Assembly: GCA_009746045.1 (NCBI GenBank)
Contig: RPFO01000542.1
Location: forward strand, 294,001 to 326,394
Reading direction: 5' to 3'
From: Mesostigma viride
Lineage: Eukaryota > Streptophyta > Mesostigmatophyceae > Mesostigmatales > Mesostigmataceae
DNA: 32,394 bases
The notes beneath the pieces were generated by a model, which worked only from the letters and a program-made list of their open reading frames with translations, ran no database searches and was not told where the DNA came from. Below are positions 1-10,111 of this stretch, piece after piece. Position numbers and translations under genes: made by a program. Position 1 is the stretch's first letter; each line of letters opens with the position of its first letter.

Positions 1-38
1 AAGGTGCGGACCGGAGGTAATCTTTTTCTTTTCTTTTA

Positions 39-74
39 GTTAACCGGGCGAGGAACTACGCCTGGCCGGTTAAC
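39..74. repeat. Perfect 9-bp inverted repeat
   Basis: GTTAACCGG at 39-47 is exactly complementary to CCGGTTAAC at 66-74, leaving an 18-nt loop. It could form a stem-loop in RNA or be a dyad binding site. Its function is unknown. Confidence 0.6.
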
Positions 75-89
75 AACTGGAAGTCTCAC

Positions 90-109
90 CACTGGCCAAG
101 TGGCCAGTG
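90..109. repeat. Perfect palindrome, two 9-bp arms with a 2-bp centre
   Basis: CACTGGCCA at 90-98 is mirrored by TGGCCAGTG at 101-109 around AG. With almost no loop it looks more like a dyad protein-binding site or cruciform than an RNA hairpin. No gene start is close enough to assign a role. Confidence 0.6.
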
Positions 110-499
110 CAACCAGTGCTTTTGGGATTTTGCTCCGCAGCACCCATAGCTGCGGCTGCCGCCGCAACGACAACGAGCAAAGAAAGAGGCCGACAAAACC
201 AGCCAGAGCGGCTTTTAGTCGCAAAACCTCCCTTATCCCTAGCTAACTGACGTCATTAAACCCTTATGTTTAGTGGATGCTAGTAAGACGCTAACCGTAC
301 AGACCGGGGGTAGAATATCCCGAATCTGCACGGCTAGTATTAAATAATGCGTAGGTTGTTCTTTTCAGGGGCACTGCACCTCACGCCCCGTTCCGCCCGG
401 GTATAATCAACCCAAGCGCGGAACGCACATTTTATTTAATTCATTTTTCAACCATGCACTATATTGCATCTACTAATCACAAAAGCTCTAGCCAAACAG

Positions 500-841
500 C
501 TACGAGTAAACACTGCGACCTATAAGCCGCTCATCCAGCGGCCTCTTGTTCCCGCATTCACGTATAGAAGAAACTCCGTTCAAAGAACCCCGATTCTCAA
601 TCCACCAATCCTTTTTCGCGTAGGCGAACTCTTTCCACTCCGCCGAGCCGTACTCGCACAGCGCGATCTCCGCCGAACGACGGCTGCTCAACATCGTTCC
701 GAGGTGGTTCACGATATCCACGATGTCCATCTTCGACAAGAGCTGGTCCGCGCGTTTGGACATCAGCCGGGCGATCTTCTCGAAAGCCCGCGCGATCTGC
801 GCGTCGCCAGAACTCTGCAAACCGCCAAAAATAATGTGCAT
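500..841 (-). CDS. Hypothetical small protein with hydrophobic N-terminus
   Basis: I do not recognise this protein. From the ATG at 841 it gives 113 residues beginning MHIIFGGLQ, followed by a charged helical stretch (RAFEKIARLMSKRADQLLSKMD) whose spacing suggests an amphipathic helix or short coiled coil. The open frame continues upstream to 1174 and there encodes a strongly hydrophobic segment (LVVVAVFILIIP) directly before this Met, so the true protein may be longer and membrane anchored. That extension would lie antisense to the gene at 849-1421. Only 7 bp separate this start from that gene's start, which leaves no room for two promoters, so one of the two starts is probably wrong. Confidence 0.45.
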   Translation of the reverse strand: MHIIFGGLQSSGDAQIARAFEKIARLMSKRADQLLSKMDIVDIVNHLGTMLSSRRSAEIALCEYGSAEWKEFAYAKKDWWIENRGSLNGVSSIRECGNKRPLDERLIGRSVYS

Positions 842-848
842 AGTGGGT

Positions 849-1421
849 ATGATAAGAATGAAAACCGCCACGACCACCAAGCGTGCCAAACGAACGCGAC
901 CCGCGCGCCGGCCGCGCAAACATCGCGTGAGGGCGGACAACGAGGGCGGCACGGCCGAGGCCGGCGCGGCCAAGTCCGGTGCGGCCAAACGCGGCCCTGC
1001 CCCCGCAATTCCGCAAGCCCATGCGAGGGTGGCGACCTTCACGGAAATGTTAGACTTGTCCAACGAAGACATCGACAAGGCGTTCGAACGCGAACTACAG
1101 ATCGAGAGAATGGCAAAAGACTTCACCAAGTCCGAGTTGAAAAAACGCGGTGTTCCTAAATCGGACATATCCAAAGAGGTGAATCAGGGGCAACGCAATG
1201 TGCGCAAATTGATGCTAGACACGACGCTGTTCACCGATCGCGGATTGGCCGACAGGCGGAAAGGGATGGTGGCTTTTGATGCAAGGGAAAGGGAGCGAAA
1301 GCGAAAGTTCGATCAGAACAGACTCGACGCCATTTACACCGCTAACATGAAAAGCATTTACGGGAGCAAGAAAAGGAAGAAACAGGATGACTTGTTCCTG
1401 GCCGAGTTGTTGAAAAATTAG
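849..1421 (+). CDS. Hypothetical basic, lysine/arginine-rich protein
   Basis: I do not recognise this 190-residue protein. The N-terminal 60 residues are Lys/Arg/Ala/Pro-rich and probably disordered, resembling DNA-binding tails of virion or nuclear proteins. The rest is charged and helical (for example FTEMLDLSNEDIDKAFEREL) and ends in a second basic cluster, GSKKRKKQDD, that could act as a nuclear localisation signal. ATG codons lie at 849 and 858; the frame is open further upstream to 723 but overlaps the minus-strand neighbour there. The stop at 1421 lies in the tail of the truncated ribonucleotide reductase frame on the other strand. A DNA-binding or packaging role is inference from composition only. 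Confidence 0.55.
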   Translation: MIRMKTATTTKRAKRTRPARRPRKHRVRADNEGGTAEAGAAKSGAAKRGPAPAIPQAHARVATFTEMLDLSNEDIDKAFERELQIERMAKDFTKSELKKRGVPKSDISKEVNQGQRNVRKLMLDTTLFTDRGLADRRKGMVAFDARERERKRKFDQNRLDAIYTANMKSIYGSKKRKKQDDLFLAELLKN

Positions 1422-2082
1422 ACGGACCCACCTGCCAACAATATCCCGCCAGTCGCTCGCCGGCGGGTCTGATCTCTGTCAGGTCGATGATCAATGTCTT
1501 GGCGGGGAACTTTCCCGCCATCAGTTTGCCCGCCGCCTTGGCCCACGCGATCGCCGAGTCGCCCACGCTGACCGTCCACGTGCGCGTGTCCTCGTCGTAG
1601 GTCTCCTTGTTGATCTCGCGTCCGCCCTTGCACGTCCTCGTGGACCGGACGACCCGGATATCATCGATCGGGTTCGCAAAACCGTTCAGCGTGCCGACCA
1701 CGGGATTGAACCCCACTCCGGTGCCTTGGAGGAGGAGCCACAGGACGTCCACGATGTCGTACACCGTCTCCACCTGGGTGAAAGCGCAGTTGAACATGCA
1801 CGATTCGCGGCGGCGAGAGAGCTGCGTCCCGCCCAGCCACAGCGTCCTCCCCGCGGGGGCGATGCGGCGGTTGAGGATGAGCCGACTCAACTCGTCGAGC
1901 TCCTTCTCCTCGTCGGCCGTCAGCGGGGCGTCCTTGGCTCGGATCCAGAGCCAGCGCTGGTGGTCGATCACCCGTGCGACGACCTGGTCCCAACTCTCGA
2001 GTCCTCCCGACCCGTCGTCGAGCGGACGGTGGTACGTCCGCAGCGCGATCGCGGTCGCGCGGTCCGACGGGTTGACCTCCAT
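1342..2082 (-). CDS. nrdJ: N-terminal fragment of adenosylcobalamin-dependent (class II) ribonucleoside-triphosphate reductase
   Basis: Class II ribonucleotide reductases reduce ribonucleotides to deoxyribonucleotides with a radical generated from adenosylcobalamin. The first about 217 residues match the monomeric NTP-reductase type: the RIAPAGRTLWLGGT block, CMFNCAF with a cysteine in the region of the N-terminal redox-active Cys, LLQGTGVGFNPVV, and KFPAKTLIIDLTEIRPAGERLAGY. The family is usually about 700 residues or more, so the radical-site loop and the C-terminal cysteines are missing. Similarity stops near 1432; the remaining residues to 1342 are antisense to the neighbouring plus-strand gene and look spurious. 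The break reads CAG/GTGGGT on the minus strand, which resembles a splice donor, but I see no following exon in the window. A TATA-like run lies at 2125-2132, about 43 nt before the ATG at 2082. I read it as a truncated gene or the first part of a rearranged one. Confidence 0.85.
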   Translation of the reverse strand: MEVNPSDRATAIALRTYHRPLDDGSGGLESWDQVVARVIDHQRWLWIRAKDAPLTADEEKELDELSRLILNRRIAPAGRTLWLGGTQLSRRRESCMFNCAFTQVETVYDIVDVLWLLLQGTGVGFNPVVGTLNGFANPIDDIRVVRSTRTCKGGREINKETYDEDTRTWTVSVGDSAIAWAKAAGKLMAGKFPAKTLIIDLTEIRPAGERLAGYCWQVGPSNFSTTRPGTSHPVSSFSCSRKCFSC

Positions 2083-2124
2083 GGTTCTCGGACGAGAGAC
2101 TGAGTCCTACCCCCGCAGGGGACA

Positions 2125-2132
2125 TTTTATAT
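2125..2132 (-). promoter_or_regulatory. TATA-like element upstream of the ribonucleotide reductase
   Basis: On the minus strand this reads ATATAAAA, 43 nt before the ATG at 2082. A/T-rich TATA-like elements at a similar distance precede the primase and the KilA-like gene, whereas the surrounding genome is very GC-rich. Confidence 0.4.
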
Positions 2133-2188
2133 CAACTCCCTGACGCGATCCGTGTCGTCTCGACGACGATGCCGACGTCACCGAGTCG

Positions 2189-5100
2189 TCACGGCGTGAC
2201 GGTGAAGTAATCGTACCGCCCCACGGACTTCCAGTTCGTCGACGCGCTGAACGAGGGCCATTGGGCGGACGTCACGACGCGGCATGGAAGGTTCTGCGGT
2301 TCGAACATGCTTCCATACCCGCGCGTCTTCGCGAACTCGTCGACGACCGACGACACGATGTTCGGCCACCCGACGTTCTGGAGGCCCATAAGCGCCGGAG
2401 TGGACGGAAACTGCCCGGACCGTACGGCGAAGTTCAAGTCGACGAGGTGCACGACCTCGCGGGTTCCGAGGGCGCTCGCGGTGCGGCGGGGGACGTTCAC
2501 GGAGTTGAAATAGAGTTTGTTTTTATTCGGATAATCGGAAAGCACAACACCCCGGATCCCGTCTTCCACCAACCCGGTGTACTGCAGCAATTCGGCGTTG
2601 TATGGCACGATCATGTACATCCCGCCGTCCATCCAGAAGTAGCTCTCGAGCTCGACGTACAGACTTAGTTTCAACAGGTAGTTGGTGTTCGTCGCGTTGT
2701 TGGACACGGTCGTTACCCAGACGAAGTACACGTTCTGGAACAGCGTGGTGTCCCACAGGACCCACTCGTCGGTCGGGGCCACGAACGGTTGGGTGCCCGG
2801 GGTCGCGGAGGTCGCGGCGAGCTGCGACACCGACGTCGTCGTCGACGTGTCGACCTTGTTGGCGAGCGACAAGACCACGTCCAGCGACGTGTCCGTGAGC
2901 GTGCCGAGGACGTTGCCCGTCAGACTCGTGCCGCTCGCGTCGTCGCTCGCCGGCAGCGGTTTGCCCAGGAGCGTGGAGGTGGTTGCCGACCCCTGCGTCT
3001 TCACGAACTGCAATGTCTCGTCGTCGTCGATGCGGAACCCGTAGGTCACTCGAGCGGCTGCGAGTCGTACTCGTTTGCGTACCGGAACATCTGCGTGTTG
3101 GCGATCTGATCCGCGGACATCGCGGGCGTCCCCCCCCCGCGGCGAGCGTGTCCACGAAACGCCAGTTCTTGAAACTCGCGTTGATCACCGCTCCGGACGT
3201 CCACGCGCGGCGGTAGCCGAGGTAGACGCCGCGCTCGGCCGCGACGGCGCTCATCTGCACGAGGGTGTTCGTCGCGACGGCCGCGTTGTCCATTGTGCGC
3301 CACCCGTTGGCCGTCATCGCGGGCGTCGCGCCGTTGATGTATAGGACGGGCGCCGTCGGCGTCAGGTGCACGCCGAGGACGAACTCGCTCGTGTCTACGA
3401 CGGCCGCGGCCGTCTCGGTGTACGCATTGCCCGTGAACATTAGGATGCGCCCGCTGCGCCATACCCACACGCTGACGTAGGACCCGGCCGCGCTCGGGTT
3501 TCCGACGGTCAAGAGCTCGACCATGTTCGCGTTGGAGTCTGTCACGTTCGTCGCGGTCCACGGGGCCGTCATAGGGGAAGTCACGACGCCGCCCGTCGCC
3601 GCCGCAAATGACGACACGGGCTTCACAATGCCACACACCAGGACGTTCGTGCCGCCTCTTGGGAACACGCTCGTGGAATTGTATTGGGACAACACGTCGG
3701 ATCCGAACGTGGTGGACCAAAACCCGGGGCGGGTGACGTGATCAGGGATTCCCGGAACTTCCGTTCCATTGGTGATCCGGACGTAATCCACGGTCGTGCT
3801 CTGGTTGTGAGGCGCCCTGTTGATGGTTCCGAGACGAATGATCCTCCATTCATTCTTGATTGCGACATTGTGTACTCCAGGTCCTGGACCGACTGAAGAG
3901 GTGAGATGCGATTGAGTGACGTCTTGGTGGTTGAGCGGGATCTCGGAGTTGTCGTACCACACGCGAAACAAGTTCGTTAAACGGTGGTAACGAGTCCGCC
4001 CGTATACGTGAGTCGCGCGAGGCGGAAGGTGTGATACTGCCCGTCGTTGGGCGCACCTGTGCCCGCTAAGGTGGTCAAAAGCGAATAGGGAAAGTAGATA
4101 TATCGATCACCGTACCCGGTCCCTTGATTCGACTCTACGGAAATCGCCAAAGTGTTACTATCGGGGTGGTTGCATATCATACCAATACGCGCACCGGCAC
4201 CGGTGCCGGTGTTATCTTGACCCATCATGAACACGTTAGCCTGAGTTGACGCGCCCGACGCGTTGAACTTCATCCGGACTTCGACGGTCCAATTGCCAAA
4301 CCCGTCGTTATCGCTCGCGCCCCGGGTGTTGAGTCCGACGATGGTGGCGAGGATCGTGTTCGCTCCGGTCGCGCTCGGGACGGACAGGCCTCGCACGCTA
4401 CCGTCGGTGACGAGGCTCGACGTCCCCTGCGCAAACGTCGTGCTGTACGACTCACTACCGGTGTTCGCGTACGTTCCGTTGAATTCGTACGCCCACATGA
4501 AACCGCCCGGAGAAGGGTAGGTCGTCGTGAGCCCGTTACTGAAACGGACGTATTCCACGGTACAACTCTGAAACGATTGGTATCTCTGGTTGTATCCGAG
4601 ACGTATCGTATTGTAATTGGTCGCGGTCGCGCTCGTTATCGGGACGTTGCATAACCATGTTGAGGGGTCCACAAAAGACCGATCGTGCTCGTGCTGGTCG
4701 TGCTCGGCGCGATCACCTCCATAGCGAGCGGGATCTCCATGTCGTCGTACCAAAAACGGAACAAGGCGGAAGGATCGGTATATTTCGCCCCAACGCGGCA
4801 CTGGCCGGAACTACGGATTTGCGAGCCAGGCGGTATTTGTGGTAACTCCCGTTGTTAGGCAAGTTGTTTGATTTGAAAGCATTTAAAGTAGACGCAGGAA
4901 TGGAAAGTTGTTGATCGCCGTATGCATACGGGCTGACCTTCGATTCTGTTGATATGATGATACCCCCTCCCGAACTAAACACCTGGATTCGGCGCGTGCC
5001 GCTGTCGGTGCCCATCCACATGACGTTGAACGTGTTCGACCCGGACGAAGCCACGCTCGCTTCCATCGTCCACTCGCCGTATCCGTCATCGTCTAGAGCG

Positions 5101-6888
5101 CCCTTGGTGTTCAATCCGACCGCTCGTGCGTACGCCAAGTTGGGAGTCGAAGTCACCCCGCCGCCTCCTGCCGGGAGAGTGATCACGCCGTTCGATACTA
5201 TGGCGGGTGCGGTGACCGTGAAGGCCTCTTTACCCACCTGAGTGCCGTAGTTCGATGTACTGCTCCCGGTGTTCTGAACGTTGTTGGCGCTGTCGTTAAA
5301 CCACTCGCCTAACCACGAGTCTCCCCCCCTATGCTACTGTTACTTGAGACGTACGTCAGAGACGCGGAACCCACCGAGTCAGCGGTCAGGTAAGGTCCCG
5401 CACCCGTATACGCCGCCAATTTCCACAAGTGCGGCTCGGTCGTCGCGCCGTTGCTGACGGGGAGTTCGCTGAGCGTCACGTTGGTCCCGGGCGCCTTCCT
5501 CCTCCCCGCGTCGATCCACCTCGACAGCATCGCCTGCCGCCCCTCACGTGCCAGTACGACCCCGTCTCGTCCCCCCTCTCCTGCCCCGCGTTCTTCCGCC
5601 ACCTCAGCGACCGTTCCGCCGACTTGCCGTTGACGGCCCCGTCGCCCTCCACCACGATCCCCGCGCCGTCCGCGTCCGCGTTCGTCGTCGTCGCGTTCGA
5701 CAGCACCAGCGTCTTGTCCAGCACCGTGACGTTCGCCGTGCTGGTGTTCGCGCTCGACAGCTCCCCGTCCACTTGCACCGTCCCCTTCACCTTGACCGCC
5801 CCGCTCGCCGGGTTCAAGAACAGGTCCCCGCGCGTCGTCCCGATCTTGCCGCCGTCGCGGTCCGTGCTGCGGAGGACCAAGTCCTTGTCCACGCGCACCG
5901 TGGCCGCGGAGGAAACGAGGAGCGTGGGGTTCGACGTCGACACGCTCGAGTCGACAAACTTCACCTGCTCGACGGCCACGCACGATCCGGCGACGGCCGT
6001 GTCCCCCGTGATCCAGAGATTCCCGCCCGACGCGGCCGACGTCCTCTTCGCGCCCGAGATCGCGACCGCGTTGTCCGAGTACGAGTGCGGCTGGCTCGTC
6101 TCGGACTGCGCGGACACCGCCGTCTTCTCGGACGTGGTCGGCCGCACGACGATCTTGGTGTCCGGGTCCGCGCCCTCATTCGCTATGGACGGGGCCAACG
6201 TCACACCGGACCTGGCGCCCAGACGCACCTCGCCCGTCGTCGATTTGTCCGCGGACACCCGCAACTGGGCGCTCGACCGGACTTCCATGTCGACCGCGCC
6301 GGAGTCGACGACGCCGCGCCACTGCGTCTTGGCGGTGGCGTTGGCGCCCCCCGCGAAGTTGTTGCCCGTGCCGTTGAACGCAAACCCGAACGCGATCTCC
6401 GGGTTCGCGATGTCGTTTTCCCTCTCGGCGCGCACGGACAGGATGGTCGGGGTCGGGACGACTGCGGTGTTCGTGACGGTCTGCGCCTGGCCGTGCGCGA
6501 CGAACCGCGAGTCCTGCACGATGACCTCCTTCGTCGTGTCGAAGGGCATGAGCAGGAGGTGGTTCCCCGTGGATTTCAAGACGGTGTTTTTCGTCTCGGT
6601 CACGCCCGAATTCTTCGTGTAATCGGCGACGGGCCCGCTGTCGACCGTGACGTCCCCCGCGACCTGCAGGTCGCCGTGAATCACGACCTGGTTGACGGAC
6701 GCGTCGGTGGTCGGAGGCGCGAGGGCGTCCACCGAGTTGCCGTTGACCGCGTTCGGGACGAGATCGATCTTCCCACCCGACAGGATCGTGATCCCCGACG
6801 AGAGGGAGGACGGGTCGGACCCGATTTCCTCGGAATACAGTTTCTTCAATCGGCCCGTTCTCAGTTCGCTCAGCGGGGTGGCGTTCAT
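2189..6888 (-). CDS. Fibre/adhesin-like surface protein B with tandem LamG-like domains (frameshifted)
   Basis: This is a large probable virion surface protein of about 1,560 residues if its frames are joined. From the ATG at 6888 an N-terminal module (GRLKKLYSEEIGSD, then the HLLLMPFDTTKEVIVQDSRF block) matches paralog A at 6916-10058. It is followed by NGKSAERSLRW...GSYWH, then two tandem LamG/concanavalin-like repeats of about 190 residues, recognisable by GLNTKGALDDDGYGEWT and GLNTRGASDNDGFGNWT and by the FWYDDMEIPL / VWYDNSEIPL pair. After these come a second beta-rich domain and a conserved block TYGFRIDDDETLQFVKTQGSAT. An extra C-terminal domain of about 180 residues (from about 2760 to 2189) is absent from paralog A. 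The reading frame breaks near 5545, 5325, 4790, 4665, 3980, 3130 and 3046; those checked against paralog A are single-base deletions. A receptor-binding role is inference from the domains. Confidence 0.75.
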
Positions 6889-6915
6889 GTCCGTATAGAG
6901 TTGGACGCAGAGATT

Positions 6916-9900
6916 TTACGAAACCTTGTTCAGCAGCTCCAACACGACGTTCACCGTGCCGTCCTCGACCGTTCCCATCGAGTTCCCATCGAGAGCGGTC
7001 CCGCTTATGTTGTCGCTCGCGGGCATCGGGTTGCCGAGGAGGGTGGTCGTGGTCGCCGACCCTTGCGTCTTCACGATCTGGAGTGTCTCGTCGTCTCCGA
7101 TGCGGAAGCCGTACGTCACCATGAGCGGTTCCGAGTCGTACTCGTCCGCGTACCGGTACAGCTGCGTGTACATGATCTGGGGCGAGGTCATCGTGGGCGT
7201 CGCCCCCCCCGCGGCAAGGGTGTCCACGACGCGCCAGTTCTTGAATCCGATGTTGAAAGGGTTGGGCGAAGTGGCGGGCGGCGTCGCCGTCTGGTAGGGG
7301 CTCCTAGCGCCCAGATAGATCCCGCGTTCGGTGCCGGTTGCGCTCAGCGACACGCCGGTCACGCCGGTAAACGAGGCGTTCGCCGTTATGGTGCGCCATC
7401 CGGCAGTCGTCATCGTCGCCGGCGCCCCGTTCACGTACAGCACTGGTCCCGAGGAGGACAAGAGGACGCCGAGGACGAACTCGCTCGCCCCAACGACGAT
7501 CCCCGCGGTCTCGGTGTAGTGGTTGCCCGTGAACATGAGGAGCCTGCCGCCTCGCCACGCCCACACGCTCACGTAACTTCCGGCCGTCCCGTCCTTGCCG
7601 ATGGTTAACAGTTCGGCCATGTTGGCGTTCGTGTTTGTCGAGTTCGCGACGCCGCACAGGAACGGGGCCGTCATCGCGGCTCCCGCCCCGGTGCCGACGT
7701 CTCCGCCCGTCGCCGTCGACAGGGAGGTGAACGGCTTCACGATCCCGGTGACGAGGATCTCGTAACCGCCCGTCGCCCTCCCGATGTTCGTGGCGCTATA
7801 ATAGGACACGGTCACCGTCCCGTTTCCGTAGTTAGTCTGAAAATATCCGCCCGTGTGAGACGCCGCGCCCGTGGGAGTCGACGCGTACGTGAGCACGGCG
7901 GATCCCGTCGTGGCGGTCCCGTTTGTCGCCAACGTCCACATGTTGGATTCGGTCGACGCGCCCTTTGTGGGCAGGCTGCTGAGGAGCACGTTGGTCCCGG
8001 GAGCCTTCCTCTTCGTGGTGTCGATCAGGCGCGAGAACATCAGCTGACCGCCCTTGATGTGCCAGTACGACCCGGTGTTATCGCCCAGCTCTTGCGCGAC
8101 GTTTTTCTTCCACGTGATCGATCGTTCGGCGGCCTTGCTGTTGATCGCCGCGTCGCCCGCGACGACGAGCCCCGCGCCGTCGGCGTTCACGTTCGTCGGC
8201 GGGCTCACGAGCTCGATGCGCACGTCGTCGAACGTCAGCGGGACAAGGTACCCCGTGCCGTCGTTGCCCAGGACGAGGGCGGGGCTTGACAGCGAGTGGG
8301 TCGCGAGGCCGGTGCCCGTGGAGACGCTCTTTTGGACGCCGTCGACGAATATTTCAAAGGTCGACAGAGAGTTCAACGGAGCATCGACGTACGTCCGCCT
8401 CATCGTGACCTTGTACTTCTTCTGCGTCGACGCGGCCATCGCGAGCGTGTTCACGGGCGTCGCGAGTGTCACTCCACCGGCGGTCGCCTCGATCTTACCG
8501 TCTCCGTACCAGTTACATATCAGAGTACCGTACGAAAACAACCGCCGAACCGTGACGGCACCGCTGACCGGTACGCCATTGTACGAAATGTTGAATGAGA
8601 TCTCGTACGACTGGGTGCCCGTAGGGAAGGCGGAAACGTTGGCCGCCGTCGCCGCCGCGTTGGTGGTGGGAGTGGCCCCTCCCGGCAGGATCAGGGCGCC
8701 GTTCGAGATGCTAGCCTTGCCCGTCGTGAACGTAATCGGCACGCCCGTCGGGTTCGCCGTGGTCGGCGCGCTCGTCGCCGAGTTTCCGTCGAATGCCCAG
8801 GTTGCGACCGTCGTGTTTTGGGTGTTCGCGAGGCTCAGGGTCTTCTCCATGATGACCGAGTTCAACACCGTCGTGTTCACGCTCGTCAGCGTCCCGTCCA
8901 CCTGCACGTTGCCGTTCACCTTGACGACCCGCTCGCGGGGTTGAGGAACAGATCCCCGCTCGACGTCGCGATCTTGCCGCCGACGTCCACGTCCGGGCTC
9001 TTCAGGACCAGGTCTGCCGCGATGGTCACATTCGACGCGGCGGACAGCGAGAGGGTAGGGTTCGTGGTCGACACGCTCGAGTCGACGAACTTCACCTGCT
9101 CGACGGCCACGCTGCTGCCGGCGACGGCCGTGTCACCCGTGATCCAGAGGTTTCCGCCGTTTCCCGTGTTACCGAGCCCCTTCTTGCTCATGACCGTGAC
9201 CGCGTCGGCGGAGTAGGTGTGAGCCTGGCGCGTCTCCGTCGGCACGCCGGCCTGCGCGAGCGTAAAATTGGTGGTCACCCTTTCCGCTGCCGCGTTTCCG
9301 GCCGCGTCGGTCGCGGGCACCTGCAGGACGAGTTTCGTGAGAGGGTCCGCGCCCTCGGCCGCGATGGCCGGGGCGATCGTGATCGCGGACCCGGCTCCTA
9401 CGCGCACCTCGCCCCCCGACGATTTGTCCGCGGACACGCGCAACTGGGTGCTCGACCTCAGCTCCATGTCCACGGCCCCCGAGTCGATGACGCCGCGCCA
9501 CTTCGTTTGGGCCGTGCCGTCGGTCGTGAAACCGGTACCCGCGTGGTATACGAGCCCCATCGCGATTTCCTGGTTCACGGGGTCGGTTACCCTCTCGGCT
9601 CGCACGGACAAGCTGTCGGGGGTCGGGACGACCGCGGTCGAGCCGGTGATCTCCTTCGCCGAGCGGTGCGCGACGAACCGCGAGTCCTGCACGATGACCT
9701 CCTTCGTCGCGTCGAAGGGCATGAGCAGGAGGTGGTTGGTCGTGGACTTGAGGAGCGAGTTGTTCGTTTCGGTCGTCGTACTGTTCTTCGTGTAATCCGC
9801 GGTCTGCAACATGCCCTTGTCCGTGCTCATGGACCCCATGACGCGCATGTTGCCGTGGATCACGACCGTGTTGTCAGGATCGAGCACGGGGTTGGTCCGA

Positions 9901-10058
9901 GTGGCGTCGTTGCCGCCGGACACGTTCGGCACGATATCGATCTTACCCTGCGACACGATCGTCACCCCCGACGTCGTGCTGGTCGGGTCGGACTCGATCT
10001 CCTCGGTGTACAGCTTCTTGAGCCTGCCCACGCCCATGTCCTTGAGAGAAGTGGTCAT
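6916..10058 (-). CDS. Fibre/adhesin-like surface protein A with LamG-like domain (one frameshift)
   Basis: This is the upstream paralog of protein B, about 1,047 residues. I chose the ATG at 10058 (MTTSLKDMGVGRLKKLYTEE) because it aligns with the start of B; an earlier in-frame ATG at 10115 adds a stretch with no counterpart. Order: N-terminal module shared with B (ending DLFLNPASG), a Q/V-D-G linker, one LamG-like domain (about SYEISFNISYNGVPVSG to FDDVRIELV), the SAERSITW...GSYWHIKGG block, a second beta-rich domain, and the terminal TYGFRIGDDETLQIVKTQG block. It stops at 6916, 28 nt before B starts, and lacks B's last domain. One frameshift at about 8930 is a one-G deletion: B has GGGGCGGTC where this gene has GGGTCGTC. 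Tandem duplication of a host-recognition protein is the simplest reading. Confidence 0.78.
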
Positions 10059-10111
10059 GTTTACGGGTCTATAGTTGGTCACGAAGAAAATTGTTTTATT
10101 AGGATAACGAA

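Larger units (their letters stand above)
1..499. other. Region with no recognisable gene; contains hairpins
   Basis: No reading frame here has convincing protein character. The longest, a 62-codon minus-strand frame, is low-complexity and unlike any family I know. Base composition is less GC-rich than the viral genes to the right. The stretch holds two perfect inverted repeats (entered separately), a pyrimidine-rich run ending in AG at about 21-39, and an A/T-rich stretch at about 430-450 in front of the first gene on the right. It may be flanking sequence, a gene remnant or an intergenic region cut by the window edge. Confidence 0.5.

Noticed and set aside
464-1159. 231-codon plus-strand frame at the left
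   Set aside because: It is out of phase with the better-supported frames at 500-841 (minus) and 849-1421 (plus), with shadow-type composition.
1420-1440. Spliceosomal intron in the ribonucleotide reductase
   Set aside because: The CAG/GTGGGT donor-like string is suggestive, but no downstream exon with reductase homology is present in the remaining 1.4 kb, so an intron is not supported as a feature.
5548-7608. 686-codon open frame on the plus strand
   Set aside because: It is antisense to the fibre genes, Arg/Val/Asp-rich in the way of shadow frames in GC-rich DNA, and has no recognisable domain. The minus-strand frames match between the two paralogs.
2189-9000. Programmed ribosomal frameshifting in the fibre genes
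   Set aside because: The breaks are many, fall at differing sites, include non-slippery sequence, and occur in the same one-base-deletion sense in unrelated genes across the window.
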